This document shows, in pieces, positions 20,182 to 31,553 of a stretch of 64,000 nucleotides of DNA. This DNA is from Semisulcospira habei (lineage: Eukaryota; Mollusca; Gastropoda; Semisulcospiridae). The stretch covers positions 114,136,466 to 114,200,465 of the forward strand of contig BTPG01000005.1 of NCBI GenBank assembly GCA_036245525.1. Direction: 5' to 3'. The notes under the pieces are model-generated. The model did not search any database, had not been told where the DNA came from, and saw only the letters and a program-made list of their open reading frames with translations. The stretch's first letter is position 1; each line of letters begins with the position of its first letter. A program made the translations under genes and the position numbers.

Positions 20182-20238
20182 GCAAAACGTCTTCGGGACC
20201 ACTGCGGCCATCGTGGGCCCGAGGACCATTGCTTACTG
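20182..20238. repeat. Family N hairpin
   Basis: AGCAAAACGTCTTCGGGACC faces GGGCCCGAGGACCATTGCTT around ACTGCGGCCATCGT. Confidence 0.65.
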
Positions 20239-20378
20239 AGACAGCACCCTCTTTCCTTTCTCGTGCGATTCACATTTGTTGTAGATGGCAGATCTGAGAT
20301 GCGGCAACGAGCTCTTACAGAACGGCTGTCAGTTGTTTCAGCGATACATGGTATAGCTGGCAATTTTCCTATCACGTT

Positions 20379-20583
20379 TTAACCCTTTCACTGCCAGGGG
20401 ACGCAGATTGATTTTGAAATCGTATAATGCAAAGACTCCAGCCGTCAAAAGGAACATGGATGGAACGCTGCTTCAGCAAGAAGCATAGATCCTCATGAGC
20501 CCCCGCAACTGCGGGGGCTCATGAGGATCTATGCTTCTTGCATCTGGGCGGTGTTCAGTTATTCTCGGCAATGAACGGGTTAA
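20379..20583. mobile_element. Family A TTAA element, full length
   Basis: TTAACCCTTTCACTGCCAGG opens and CTCGGCAATGAACGGGTTAA closes a 205-bp element, with TTAA at both ends. The hairpin core (20476-20541) has GCAAGAAGCATAGATCCTCA facing TGAGGATCTATGCTTCTTGC. The change AAGC/GCTT is present in both arms. This copy and those at 36182, 43183 and 48687 define the complete family. Confidence 0.9.
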
Positions 20584-21605
20584 TTGTGCTGACAGTTCGG
20601 TATCAGCGGGTCTTGCAGTTTTTCCTTTTCTTTTTTAGCGGCAAGTCCATGTTGGCATGACGCAGTACTTCTGCCATTGCCCAGAAGCGAATCATTTACA
20701 CACGTGTCATTCACCGTCATCAAAATAATATGTTTCTGATAAATTATGTCTTCAAAACGGGGCATTAAGTTTGATGAATGAATTCAGGATCGCACATTAA
20801 TACCGGGTCTAAGAGAAATTGCAAGCAGTTTCATAATTTCAACTCAAATACATAAAATTGGAACATGTATGATTCAAATTAATGGTATCGATTATTCTAA
20901 CGGGCAGGTGTAGCTGACAAACTTTTCTTACTTTCCAGCAAAAGAAAATAAACACTTCCTCGTCACGTTTTGCGTATGATTTTTGTTTTCTTTTCCTTTT
21001 TTTTAAAATAAAAAAAAACAAAACAAAACAAAAAAAAAAAACACTATTTCAACTAAACGCCTATGCGGTCTCGTTTCATCCACTGCCACATCAGGGACTA
21101 GTTACCTCGCCTCAAAGCCGCTGCTCAGATTTCGATTGCGTCCCTTGGTCCGTGCTCTAGCTTGCGGAGAGGTCAGCAAGGTCTACCAATCCTCTCCCTC
21201 TAATCTCGGATGCACGCAGCTCTGACACTAACGTCACTGCTGCGTACATTTTTGGTTGGTACACTACTTTAACCACACTGGTTCTAGCTCGACCAAAGTG
21301 CCGTCATTTTCTGAATGGCATTACTGCTAGTGCACCGCATCCTGGAATATGGGGTCCTTAAGTCGAGTTCATGACTTGGCCGGAGTGCCAAGTTATCATC
21401 TGAGAAGTCAGTAAATCACACTGAGACCGACCGTGACAGTCCAAGGCTATTGTGCAGTAACTTGTCACCTAAAAGCATGAAGATATTCTGACACATTGCC
21501 CTTTCATGGTCGATCCATATCTTGAGTGATGAATGGGCTCAATGCAAAATGTTACAGCTGTGAAACTTGAGAACTACTTCGACTTCTTTGCCGATGGTCT
21601 CCATC
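20584..21605. other. No gene; a decayed family D piece
   Basis: A family D remnant lies at about 21440-21515 (CGTGACAGTCCAAGG, CCCTTTCATGGTCGATCCAT). A/T runs surround 21000-21040. Nothing else recognised. Confidence 0.4.
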
Positions 21606-21609
21606 CCAG

Positions 21610-21664
21610 GAAGCAAAGGTCTTCAGGCCCATGACGGCCGCAGTGGGCCCGAAGACGTTTTGCT
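21610..21664. repeat. Family N hairpin
   Basis: AAGCAAAGGTCTTCAGGCCC faces GGGCCCGAAGACGTTTTGCT with centre ATGACGGCCGCAGT. Confidence 0.7.
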
Positions 21665-22653
21665 ATTGGATATACTGCTGCTAGCAAGATTATTAATTAG
21701 TGAATAAATATGACCCAGGTGAAGGACGGGTGACACTGTAATTATATACTGACTTCCATTAAAAACGCGAATAGTGTCTGTAAGTGTACCCCCAAACAAA
21801 GAGTCTCCCTGACAGCAAAACAATAACATTTGTTGCTTACTTCAGATGTTCAGCCTACTGTCTGAGCTACCTTCACACAAAAATGCCTTGGAGGACACAG
21901 GGTTTCATTAGTAGTGAAAATAAGCAAAGCTGGACACACTCTGTGAAGCAGGTTTCCTGCGATATGATTTAACACACAAGTTGTGTGGATTGCTTATGAT
22001 GTTATTAACTGCCTCAAACAAAATCAGAACCAGAACTTCCGGTGCACATCATTTTCTTAATAAATCTTATTTGATTTAATGTGAATTACTTTCTAACCAT
22101 TTTTCATGCTCCAGTGACTGACACAGAGATAAAGAAGACACACAATCAATTTGATCAGGTAAATATGACCGCTAACCTAAAAATAAAGAACTTTTTGATT
22201 ATCATGTTTGTAGGTCATGTTGATTATTTAGGTGCCTTTGACAAACGAAAAGTACGTCAAGACCAAACAGGCCGATTTTCATGCACACGGACACTAGTGA
22301 CACTGCATATTGGTTGGCTTTCAGCTGTGTCCTTTCAGATGCTCTCCATTTTACTTTCAATATCCTGTGATGGTAGTGTCACTGATGACATCGATGTGCG
22401 ATTTTTAAGACTAAACATTCTATTTGTACACGACATAACACACTCTTCATAACATTTTCTAATAAATGACGTCAAAATAACCCGGATTAAAGCATATTTA
22501 CGAAGAAAAACGCTATGGTGAAAAATTCGCGTTTCTTTTGTTGATGAGTATAGGCTTATAGCTTTTCGAACCCAAAATGCTTGGATCCGCTAAGGCCTGC
22601 TAGTGTTTCGAAGGAATGTAGATGAATCCGTCCCTTGTAAGCAAACCCCATCC
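21665..22653. other. No recognised gene
   Basis: AT-rich sequence with a 120-codon open frame (22081-22452) that lacks any motif I know. TTTCTTTTGTTGATGAGTAT at about 22533 is a family M end. Confidence 0.4.
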
Positions 22654-22720
22654 TCAAGAGGCCTGGATTATCATGCGCTCTCTGCGAACGCAGGGGCTCA
22701 TGATAACCCAGGCCTCTTGC
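22654..22720. repeat. Family A hairpin with strong paired divergence
   Basis: TCAAGAGGCCTGGATTATCA faces TGATAACCCAGGCCTCTTGC. CCTGG/CCAGG and TTATCATG/CATGATAA differ from the family in both arms. Confidence 0.85.
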
Positions 22721-23094
22721 TAAGATGGATGAGCGCCTACTTACGTCTCTGCTCCTCGCACAAAGGAAGTTATACGGGATTTCAGCCTGTGACTGGTGTG
22801 CTTGATGGCCGAGAGAGTTCAAAGCTCAGATTCACGCCTCATCGGGTGATTGGGGGATCCTCGCCAACTCTCGGTCCTAATCAAGGAATGAACACTCCAC
22901 CCCCACTGTTAATCTACTTGGCGAAATTAGAATCAAATTAATACTGTACACTCACACCACAGCGAAACGTGAATTGATCACGATTGTTCACCCTTGAAGA
23001 TGCATTATCACGGCCCATCCAACTCCCACAGATGACACGCAGTCTTCGCCTATGCTTCCAAAAGTTGCGTTTCATTAGGAGTGAATGACTTATC

Positions 23095-23308
23095 TCATTC
23101 TACCCCAGATGCACCACAGCAAGATACGGATCGACCATGATAGTTCAAGGGTGATGCCAGAACAGCTTGGCGCCTATGGGCGTCAAGCTATTCTGGCATC
23201 ACCCTTAAACTATCATGGTCGATCTGTGTCCTGCACTGCAATGCAGTCTTCAGAGGACAACGGCAAACTGAATTTGGGGATTTCGGTTTTGGGGTACAAT
23301 GAGTGAAT
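23095..23308. mobile_element. Family D element
   Basis: CTCATTCTACCCCAGATGCA opens and GGGGTACAATGAGTGAA closes; both TTAA sites are mutated. The arms GGTGATGCCAGAACAGCTTG and CAAGCTATTCTGGCATCACC share GATGCC/GGCATC in place of GGTGCC/GGCACC. Confidence 0.82.
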
Positions 23309-23353
23309 GCAATATAACGATCTGAAAATAACCAGTGTCCAGTGCTGAGGATA

Positions 23354-23424
23354 GTGAAGTTACGTTTTCGCCGAACGCGAGCGAAGTCGTTTTGGTAGCC
23401 GTTCGGTGAGAACGTAACTTCACC
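23354..23424. repeat. Family P hairpin
   Basis: GTGAAGTTACGTTTTCGCCG faces CGGTGAGAACGTAACTTCAC. Seen once in the window. Confidence 0.75.
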
Positions 23425-24237
23425 ATTACATGATGGTGTTCGCATGCAACCTCGTGACTAAAACAATTGTCGAGAAAATCACCGAGACAGAAACACGCTT
23501 AAAAAGAACAATTACAACATTTATAACATTTGTGTGTTTTGTTTATTTGGTGGGATTTTCTTGATATACTATGTGCCTTTTAGCATGGATTTAATATTAT
23601 TTAACAATTTCGTGTTTTCGAGGAAAAGGATTTTTAAAAAAAATATTAATAAGTAATCCTAGGCTTTCTTTTGGCATTTCCTGTCGAGTTAAAATTTCGA
23701 GATTTCGTCAGGAAATGGGAGAAAAAAACAAAGGAGACAACCACATCAAAAAATGATTGCGCGCCAAAACGTCACTTACGACTGAAGTTGCACGCGAAAC
23801 ATCGGAAAATAGTTCCGATTATAAACACTCTTTGGTTGTCAAGCATACGTATTTTTTCCTCCTCGTACCGGGCCGTAATAGACAATAATAGCGTGTTCCT
23901 GTGAAACGCCGTAACCGCCCACTACACGATATGCGGCGGGCTGTAAGGAATACAGGCGGCTACCGCCGGCTTCTGTGATGAAAATAACAGACGGGCGGAT
24001 ATGTGTGTGTATATTTAACAAAATGGCAGACAGTTTCACGCACTGTCAGGTTGTCTGTGTGCGGAATGAGAAAATGGCTGTATATTACAGTTGTAGACAG
24101 AGCGACAGAAAGATACTGACTGACAATCAGACGGACAGACAGACAGAGAGACAGACAGACGTATCTTGACAGTCATACAGACATGAACTACACAGGCTAC
24201 ATATACACAGGGCATTGCTGTCCCTGCCAAAATATGT
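23425..24237. other. No gene; short tetranucleotide repeat
   Basis: A GACA-rich patch lies at about 24129-24160. The remainder is unassigned. Confidence 0.4.
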
Positions 24238-24285
24238 GAAGCCGTAAAGTCCAACGTCACAGACCAGCACAGATAGGTGTGAGCT
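24238..24285. repeat. Family F right arm
   Basis: GCCGTAAAGTCCAACGTCAC then AGACCAGCACAG. No left arm. Confidence 0.5.
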
Positions 24286-24559
24286 TTGTAAAATACCCGT
24301 CGTAGCACTGATACTTGTTATTAGACGGTGATAGGCAAAGGTTGAAGCGGCAATCTTAAACTGGTGTACTTACCTGAAACACACAAAAAGGAAATACATT
24401 GTTAGAAAGTTTGACATCATCATCATCGTCATATCATCATCATCACCATCATTATTTTTTAGTTTAAAATTATGTTAGCAAATAAGCAAAACAAACATTT
24501 CCTAAAGGATATTAAATATATACCAAAATAAATAAATGTATTTATTAAAAATAAAATAA

Positions 24560-24714
24560 AACATATATAAAGTCATATTTTCATTGTATTTCAACTTTTC
24601 GCAAGTGCGCTGTCAAGAGGTCGAGGGGGGAAATTAAATACAGTAAAGAAACATAACGTCAGATTTTCACAGTATTTATATTTTGCAACTTGTTTCTATG
24701 TGCGCTGTTAAGAG

Positions 24715-24716
<2 letters not shown>
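24560..24716. repeat. Direct duplication leading into (GA)n
   Basis: AGTCATATTTTCATTGTATT...GTGCGCTGTCAAGAGGTCGAG recurs as CGTCAGATTTTCACAGTATT...GTGCGCTGTTAAGAGGTAGAG about 95 bp on. The second copy runs directly into the (AG)n tract. Confidence 0.5.

Positions 24717-24782
<66 letters not shown>
24717..24782. repeat. (AG)n microsatellite
   Basis: About 33 uninterrupted AG units. Confidence 0.95.
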
Positions 24783-24786
<4 letters not shown>

Positions 24787-24949
24787 ATTCCCGCCAGTAA
24801 TCTGCGGTCATTTCAATGCTAATTCCAACACGGCGGCGAGTATTCCGCTAACTGCTAGCGGCTTGCAGTCGCAATGATCCGAGTTGCACGTGCCCAAATT
24901 ATCGCCATCGATCGTACTCTCCTGTCCCGCAGCAGAATTCCGACCATCT

Positions 24950-25015
24950 GCAAGAGGCATAGATCCTAATGAGCCCCCGCAATTGCGAGGGCTCATTAGG
25001 ATCTATGTCTCTTGC
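24950..25015. repeat. Family A hairpin with paired change
   Basis: TCCTAATGAGC and GCTCATTAGGA carry the same substitution (usual TCCTCATGAGC). The outer arms are GCAAGAGGCATAGA and TCTATGTCTCTTGC. Confidence 0.88.
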
Positions 25016-25097
25016 AGTGAGATTTTTTTACGCCTGTGTTTTTCACGTTGGGGATATCATAAAGCGTGTCGACACTAATCGCACGTTGTGCACTTCG

Positions 25098-25456
25098 GAA
25101 ATTGGTAGCGACACAGGGTTTCGACACTGAATATAAATCAGAAGTAGGTAAAAAAATATATATAATTTTTTTATTTTTTATTTTAAAGAAATTGGTAGCG
25201 ACACAGGGTTTCGACACTGAATATAAATCAGAAGTAGGTAAAAAAAATATATATAATTTTTTTATTTTTTATTTTAAAGAAATTGGTAGCGACACAGGGT
25301 TTCGACACTGAATATAAATCAGAAGTAGGTAAAAAAAAATATATAACTTTTTAATTTTTTATTTTAAAGAAATTGGTAGCGACACAGGGTTTTGACACAG
25401 AATATAAATCAGAAGTAGGTAAAACAAAAAAATCATTAAAAAAAAAAAAGTTTTAA
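25098..25456. repeat. 90-bp tandem array, four units
   Basis: Units start at 25098, 25188, 25279 and 25369 with GAAATTGGTAGCGACACAGG, then TTCGACACTGAATATAAATC, then an A/T tract of variable length. The last unit has TTTTGACACAGAAT and a decayed A/T tract. Confidence 0.9.
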
Positions 25457-26264
25457 AGGAGCGTCCTTTGACGCAAACAGTAAAACAGCATGTTTGTCCG
25501 GGCTGTTAATCCACTGTTTTCGTGGAAACGCGTGCAAATTTCTCATTTCCCAACAGCGTCAGTTTCCTACAGTAAAACGTTCAAGAATCGATCGCAACAG
25601 TTTAATTGACCACACCAGACAAGCACTGAGGACAGATTTGCCAGAAATCATTTACTAGTCCCACTGGCAGTACAGATACAGCTACAGTCTACTTCGTTAT
25701 AACAAGGCCGCGTATAACAAAACGTCGGATATACAGTAACACCAGGCTTTTTTCAGAGCTCCCGACATCCTTCTTTCCCACGTAATTTATTTCGCTTAGA
25801 GCAAAAGGAGAAAAACTGGATCCCTTGGCCATTTCAGTGTATCCGAAGTTTACTGGAGTAACATGTATGCCTCACGATGATGAAAGGAGAACACCAGGCA
25901 GGGCAGGCACGAGATGACACGACAGTGTCAGTGGGGTGAATTTATATATTTATTACCTTAGATATCGAAACAAAATCTCACTTCCATGAAAAGGCAAAGC
26001 CATGGAAAATTGCACCAGACAAAGCGAGATGACACGACAGAGGAGTGAAATTGCTTGTACTTTATATATCAAAAACAAAAACAACGTCATCGTAATTACC
26101 AAATATCTACAATATGTGTGTATAATAGCTTAGTTAGGTTATTATGCCTTACTTGTGTGTTTCACATTTATGTGAACCAAAGGAAAATTTTCTTGGAAAT
26201 TCACGCATGTCGTATAATAACCCATTACATGATGAGGCTAGCTGTTATAAAATTTGCTTATTGT
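25457..26264. other. No recognised feature
   Basis: AT-rich sequence. CGAGATGACACGACAG occurs twice (about 25908 and 26026), a short direct repeat. No exon or transposon end recognised. Confidence 0.4.
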
Positions 26265-26432
26265 CCTATGAAAGCTACATTACAGGTTAGGAGATAGATC
26301 AACCATTTTAGTTCAAGGCTGGTGCCTGAATAGCTTGGCGCGTTACACGCCAAGCTATTCTGGCACCACTCTTGAACTGTCACAGTCAAATTTATTTCAT
26401 GCAATTTGAAAAGCAGGATGAAAACGGATTAA
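26265..26432. mobile_element. Family D element, subtype with ATTGTCCTATGAAAG flank
   Basis: GGTTAGGAGATAGATCAACC leads to GTTCAAGGCTGGTGCCTGAA, facing TTCTGGCACCACTCTTGAAC. The loop is GGCGCGTTACACGCC. It ends GAAAACGGATTAA. The same flank occurs at 30156 and 57060. Confidence 0.78.
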
Positions 26433-26888
26433 CGGACAATAACGTTTATTCCATTTAGCTCAATCCAATCCTCTGTGTCATCCTTTGCCTGTGCTCTACC
26501 GATGTCCACCAATTGCTTGTGTTCTGTCTTCCCTTGAAGGACAAAATGTTGATGAGGGCTATTACACATGAAAGACTTGTCAGGGCGGATTCCGCCCAGG
26601 TCAGGCTTCACTTTCTGATAATCGGTCGCAAGCCCTAAGGAACACAGACGTAAACGCGACTGACTACTGCCGGCATGAGGTGTAGATCTGTCCAGTTTCC
26701 TACAGCCTGCGTAGGGCCCTCAGGATATGTTTCCTGAGCGAAAGGGCTTTTGTCAATCTCCTAGCTTCATTTGGCCGGTAATCGGCGATCATGGAAAGCG
26801 ACAAGAACCGAGAAATTACCACGGACTGAAGTGAATGGAACCGTTTTAACCGCTTCTCTGTCGAGATGAAGCTTACCATCAGCCAACT
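26433..26888. other. No recognised feature
   Basis: Unique-looking sequence. No repeat arm before the family A copies. Confidence 0.4.
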
Positions 26889-27008
26889 GCAAGCGGCATA
26901 GATCCTCATGAGCCCCCGCGACAGCGGCACCATCAGCCAACTGCAAGAGGCATAGATCCTCATGAGCCCCCGCTGTCGCGGGGGCTCATGAGGATCTATG
27001 CCTCTTGC
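26889..27008. repeat. Family A hairpin with duplicated left half
   Basis: A left half (26889-26928, GCAAGCGGCATAGATCCTCA) is followed by a 54-bp repeat that restarts at CACCATCAGCCAACTGCAAG. It then completes a perfect hairpin at 26943-27008 with centre CCCCCGCTGTCGCGGGGG. Confidence 0.88.
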
Positions 27009-27247
27009 TGCGTGCAGTTGCAAGTGCGTTTTTCTTGCAGAACGGTTACCAGACTTTCAGTCGGCGACAGTTTCTGAGATTGTTATTCGTCGCCACTAGA
27101 GGTGAAGGGGCAAAGGGTTGGAAGTCCCGGTAAGCAACGGCTCTCAGGTCGGCTATGAGATCGGCCGACTGCGACGGCCCGAGGATATGTTGCTATATGG
27201 GTAAGACCAAGAGTATGTCTGAGAGTTTGCCTCGTGATTACATCCTA

Positions 27248-27363
27248 CAGAACTGTGTGTCGGACAATCTACAGATGTCTTGCTGGAGGCCGCGCGACGC
27301 CTTACAGAGGACAGAACTTCGTGGGTGACAATCTACAGATGTCTTGCTTGTGGCCGTGTGACA
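27248..27363. repeat. Direct duplication, 64-bp period
   Basis: GACAATCTACAGATGTCTTG starts at 27264 and 27328. The flanking ACAGAAC and GGCCG-GCGAC motifs are also doubled. Confidence 0.65.
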
Positions 27364-28018
27364 TCCAAATTGTCCACTGATTTTTCTGTTTATTTATTTT
27401 GGAAGTCTCATCGACGCAGGAGCCGCAGACATTTTATGCTACGTCCAACATGATATGCGCGAAAGAACCAATGATATTCCTTCCAGGTTAATTGTCGGAC
27501 AAAAAACAGCTGACAAGGTTCCTAAGTCTGGAACCATTGTATCTATACATGAAAATGAATATCCTTTCTCCCGCCAACAGTCCAAGATAGTTTTGTCCAG
27601 CAAAACAATTTTTTCAACAATCGTAAAATTATGGACCAAAAGCTGCAGATTCCAAGAATGGGAGTAAATTTGAACTTTCATACACTTAATGTAGTACGAT
27701 TGCAACAAGCGGGGTAATTGAATATGCTTAAACCAGAAGAGGCAGACTGAGTTGAATCCCATCACGATAAAAATCTCTAACATACTTCTGAGAACTCCCC
27801 CCCCCCCCCTCCCTCTCACACCCCAACCCCCCACCCCAAATCCTCCCCTCACAATCCTACCACCCTTCACCCCTCCCCACTTGTTGAAACTCAAGTTTGA
27901 CATCGTAACTCTCTGTAGCGCAAGTAAGAGATAGAAGAGAGAGGAAAAAAACTCTGTTTATCAGGCAGCTTCATTAATTTTGATCATGCAAAGTCCCTCC
28001 TTTACCAACCTTCTAACT
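27364..28018. other. No gene; C-rich tract
   Basis: A C-rich tract lies at about 27797-27880. It gives a proline-rich frame by composition alone. Confidence 0.45.
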
Positions 28019-28084
28019 GCAAGAGGCATAGATTCTTATGAGCCCCTGTGGAAGCAGGGGCTCATGAGAATCTATGCCCCTTGC
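28019..28084. repeat. Family A hairpin
   Basis: GCAAGAGGCATAGATTCTTA faces TGAGAATCTATGCCCCTTGC around CCCCTGTGGAAGCAGGGG. Confidence 0.88.
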
Positions 28085-28396
28085 AAACATTTAGCTCTCA
28101 GTCACGCCTCTCAGACAGAGAACGTCATTGGTGTTAATACGCCAGACCATGCTTGTGCCGGCTGTCCTAGAACTTGTCACGCTTTGCTAATTTGCATATG
28201 CGCGTGCCGCGGCCATCGATCTGATGAGAGCGCCACCACGTTCCTGTGCCCATTTCCGGTTTGAGTAATGCGCGCGCCGATGAAGTTGATGGGGCGAGAA
28301 ATAGCTCCTTTGCAGTTTTTGCCGGACAGAGTGGATACAAGGCGCTGGACCCTTGCGGTTCTAGCGCCAGTAGTGACATCTAGTTCTTGGGGTTTC

Positions 28397-28596
28397 AATC
28401 CCTTCACTGCCGAGAAAAAGCGAACGCGATCTAACTGCAAGAGGCTTAGATCGTCATGAGCCCCCGCATCCGCCTCTAGCTAAGACCACTTTCTGTCCAC
28501 TATCTTTGAACAGTTGTGGCTTTTGGTCAGTCTTTCTGTGAACACCGATTTCAGAAACAACGGACATGTACGTGCGTTGGCAGGGAAGTAGTTAAA
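28397..28596. mobile_element. Family A element lacking the right arm
   Basis: The left terminus is CCCTTCACTGCCGAGAAAAA, with AGCGAACGCGATCTAACTGC leading to GCAAGAGGCTTAGATCGTCA. The right arm is deleted after CCCCCGCATCCGC. The right flank (GATTTCAGAAACAACGGACA) and GGCAGGGAAGTAGTTAA end follow. Confidence 0.72.
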
Positions 28597-28619
28597 GCCA
28601 CAGTAGAATACTAACGCCA

Positions 28620-28705
28620 CCTCACGATGCTCTAGCGTCAGTTATCTGGAGATGGATCGGACTCTGATAATTAAAAGGCAGTGAAAGCGTCTGATTAGCT
28701 GGACC
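28620..28705. repeat. Family C remnant
   Basis: GGAGATGGATCGGACTCTGA then CTGATTAGCTGGACCCTTGA, with the centre missing. Confidence 0.5.
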
Positions 28706-28774
28706 CTTGAATTGAAATTGCAGCACAGGGAAAATCTGGCAATAATCTATCACAATTTTCAAATCAGATCAGAG

Positions 28775-28935
28775 AATAGACCAACGAAGAAAGAAACACG
28801 CCAAAAAAAGACAGGTACATCACAATTTATTTTGAAGTGCGTTTCTTCTCTAAACGTGTTTCTTTCTTCGCGGGGTTATTCTCTGCATTTGACACGCTTG
28901 GCAGTCACCATTTTTGTCTGGATTTCAAATCAGAC
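28775..28935. mobile_element. Family S inverted-repeat element
   Basis: AGACCAACGAAGAAAGAAAC faces GTTTCTTTCTTCGCGGGGTT. Beyond it lie CTCTGCATTTGACACGCTTG and GCAGTCACCATTTTTGTCTG, the outer end of the family. Confidence 0.55.
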
Positions 28936-29277
28936 CGCCCTATAGTTTTGCTCTCCGCGTGTCAAGCTAACACAAAGACATGTAAATAAGTCTTTCACTC
29001 ATCTTCTATACACATACAACTTAAAAAGCATCAGAAATATACACGATTCACGCTCTTTATCACTTTAATAGTGATTTGTTTTTGTGCCAAACTGGACAAT
29101 TCTGTTATTTATTTTTCATTTCACTGGAATCTGGAAGTGAAAGCCTTTAAACGCGGCTCAATGACTGTATAAGTTTTTCTTGTCAACTCTGAATCTTCCT
29201 TCGGACTGAGAGGACTTTGAAAAAGAAGCACACTTGAGAGCCTATATACCGCATCATACAGTGACCATCATCAAGCT
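28936..29277. other. No recognised feature
   Basis: AT-rich unique-looking sequence. Confidence 0.4.
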
Positions 29278-29344
29278 GCAAAAAGCATCGATCCTTATGA
29301 GCCCCCGCAATTTGGGGGGGCTCATGAGGATCTATGCCTCTTGC
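29278..29344. repeat. Family A hairpin
   Basis: GCAAAAAGCATCGATCCTTA faces TGAGGATCTATGCCTCTTGC around CCCCCGCAATTTGGGGGGG. Confidence 0.82.
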
Positions 29345-29736
29345 ATGCATAACGTACATCCGTGTTCCTCAGGCACAGGAGGTAATTGAGCTTTCAGCCT
29401 ACGATGGGATGGGTTTGACTTGATTATTGGATGGGCCTTCATCAGCACTGATCCGCAAAAAAATGACATTGAGAGGGGGAAAGTGCTTTATTACCCATGC
29501 TGTCACAGGCTTTCAAACCTTCACAAGTTCAGTCCTCTGTCCGAGACGAAGACGTGAATATAGAGTGGGGCCCCCAGATCCTACCAGGAAAAGCCATGGA
29601 TCCTCATGAGCCAAGTACAGATGCAGATCTATCTGTACAAGACTAAAGAGGCCTGCTGACGACTTCAGCTGACTGGGACATGCGACTGCCGTAAAATAAA
29701 TCTGACGCCTTCCTTGGTCGGTCGATCTCAAACCTA

Positions 29737-29810
29737 GCAAGAGGCATAGATTCTCGAGTCATGATGAGACCCTGCTGTCGCAGGGGCTCATGAGAATCTG
29801 TGCCTGTTGC
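29737..29810. repeat. Family A hairpin with an 8-bp insertion
   Basis: GCAAGAGGCATAGATTCTCG is followed by AGTCATGATGAGACC, a partial duplication of the TCATGAG motif. The right arm TGAGAATCTGTGCCTGTTGC is nearly regular. Confidence 0.82.
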
Positions 29811-30155
29811 AGCTAGAAGAGGCCTGCTGCGAAGCGTGTTTCAATCGCAGGCCTGGTAACACTGACAGTGCGAGCGGCAGTGAAAGAGGCGGCAAAGCAG
29901 AAAAGATGGTTTAACGGACGATTAATGGCGGGTAAGCAGATACAAGGTCACCCGCGCTGTACTTGGTTTCCTTCATTCCATTTTGCTCTACGAATGTATC
30001 CGGAACTGCTTTCCGCTGGTTACTGTGTAGCTTGTTCAGTACGCTGCAATAACTTTATACGACAGAAAACAGCCCGTGTGCTATGCTCACCCGTTACATT
30101 ATCAGGCTGTTTATTTTTTTTTAATTTATTTTTTTTATTTTATTTTTTTTTTTAA
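29811..30155. other. No gene; T-rich tract
   Basis: A T-rich run occupies about 30106-30155, just before the next palindrome. The rest is unassigned. Confidence 0.4.
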
Positions 30156-30332
30156 ATGCTTATTGTCCTATGAAGGCTACATTACAGATTAGGAGATAGA
30201 TCAACCATTTTAGTTCAAGGGTGGTGCCAGAATAGCTTGGCGCCTGAGGCGCCAAGCTATTCTGGCACCAGCCTTGAACTATCATAGTCAAATTCATTTC
30301 TTGCAATAGTGTATCTGGATGAAAGAGGTTAA
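30156..30332. mobile_element. Family D element, ATTGTCCTATGAAGG subtype
   Basis: GTTCAAGGGTGGTGCCAGAA faces TTCTGGCACCAGCCTTGAAC around GGCGCCTGAGGCGCC. It ends GAAAGAGGTTAA. The left flank matches the copies at 26265 and 57038. Confidence 0.82.
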
Positions 30333-30977
30333 TTGGACACTATCTTTTGACACAAGTCAATCCGTCTCTCGAGACTTAAAAATGTATCATGTATCAAACA
30401 ACTTGCACACTACGTACAAGTATAGCGAAATTAAATTACACTGAACTCCCGTTGCGCAAAATAAATCATGCCTGCTCAGTTCGTCCGATAAAATTGCTCG
30501 CTAAAGTTCGCGTTTAATCTCTCGAACTGAGAACCGGTGATTTATTCCGCGTAAAGAAAGCGGTATCGACTATTCTTTCAAAGGTTTTAACCTCAGAATC
30601 GACACACCCATTTCTCTTCGAAGTGGTGCGGTCCCGCAGTCGTGTCGCTCTAACCGTTACAGTTGTGTCGCTCTGATTGTTATGTGACTATTGCAAAGAA
30701 ACAGTCAGAAGTACGGCGGAGACCACACAACATGTATCACCACACGTGAACGCGAGACGGCCTTGAAAAGCGTGCAAGTTGCATAAAAGTCTTTAACAGA
30801 TGAAAACAGAAACACGCTAAATCTGAAGTCTATCTGCGGTTGTACATGGACCGAACTCTTGTTTATCCGCCTGAACATAATTATTACAGTTGACCTGGCG
30901 CGTGCCTTGTACGCTTGACACGTATGTTGTTGGACCAAATTATTTAAGAGTTCACGTAGGAAAGAATACGCAAACCC
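30333..30977. other. No recognised feature
   Basis: Unique-looking sequence. A short direct repeat GTGTCGCTCTAA/GTGTCGCTCTGA lies near 30643-30680. Confidence 0.4.
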
Positions 30978-31090
30978 CTGGCGATACCGCTCGGCGGAAA
31001 AGACGCGTGACTACGTCGATCATTACCTAACTACGTGACTACGCGTCTTTTCCGCCCGAGCGGTATCGTCAACAGCAGTCAATGGGTTAA
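30978..31090. mobile_element. Family I palindrome
   Basis: GCGATACCGCTCGGCGGAAA and AGACGCGTGACTACGT face ACGTGACTACGCGTCTTTTC and CGCCCGAGCGGTATCGTC. The right end is CAGTCAATGGGTTAA. The left end shows no TTAA. Confidence 0.78.
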
Positions 31091-31104
31091 AAGTTATTTA
31101 CGTG

Positions 31105-31414
31105 ACTGAACATTACAATATCCAGACCAACAAGGTGACTATCAAGCGTGTAAAATGCAAGAAAAATCCCAACAATGAAAGACACACGCTTTGAAAGGAC
31201 AAACACGCTGTACAAGACAATTTATTACATTGCAGTAAGATAAGCAGGGACCTGTGACCTCATTGCCTTAGTGTCTACTTTGAAAATGTTTCTTCCCAAA
31301 TTAAAAACATATTATGTTGTGCTTGTCCCAAAGATGCTGTACAGACTATGAGTATCTGTAGTATCTATGCTTGTCTCTTCTATGCGTGTTTCTTTCTTCG
31401 TTGGGGTTTTGTGT
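31105..31414. mobile_element. Family S element, about 310 bp
   Basis: The left end ATCCAGACCAACAAGGTGAC leads to TATCAAGCGTGTAAAATGCA and GAAAGACACACGCTTTGAAA. The right end has CTATGCGTGTTTCTTTCTTC and GTTGGGGTTTTGTGTGCAAA. A tandem array starts exactly where the right end should continue. Confidence 0.55.
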
Positions 31415-31553
31415 GCAAAGTACAATGGACTACTGGAAACAGAACTGGCAAAGTACAATGGACTAATGGAAACAGAACTGGCAAAGTACAATGGACTACA
31501 GGAAACAGAACTGGCAAAGTACAATGGACTACTGGAAACAGAACTGGCAAAGT
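31415..31553. repeat. 33-bp tandem array, 4 units plus a part
   Basis: GCAAAGTACAATGGACTACT starts at 31415, 31448, 31481, 31514 and 31547. Because 33 is a multiple of 3, it keeps frames open on both strands. I see no evidence of coding use. Confidence 0.92.

Noticed and set aside
24950..28264. Recurrent peptide text such as RGIDPHEPP and GLMRIYAS in many frames
   Set aside because: It is family A arm sequence translated in different contexts, not a shared protein motif.
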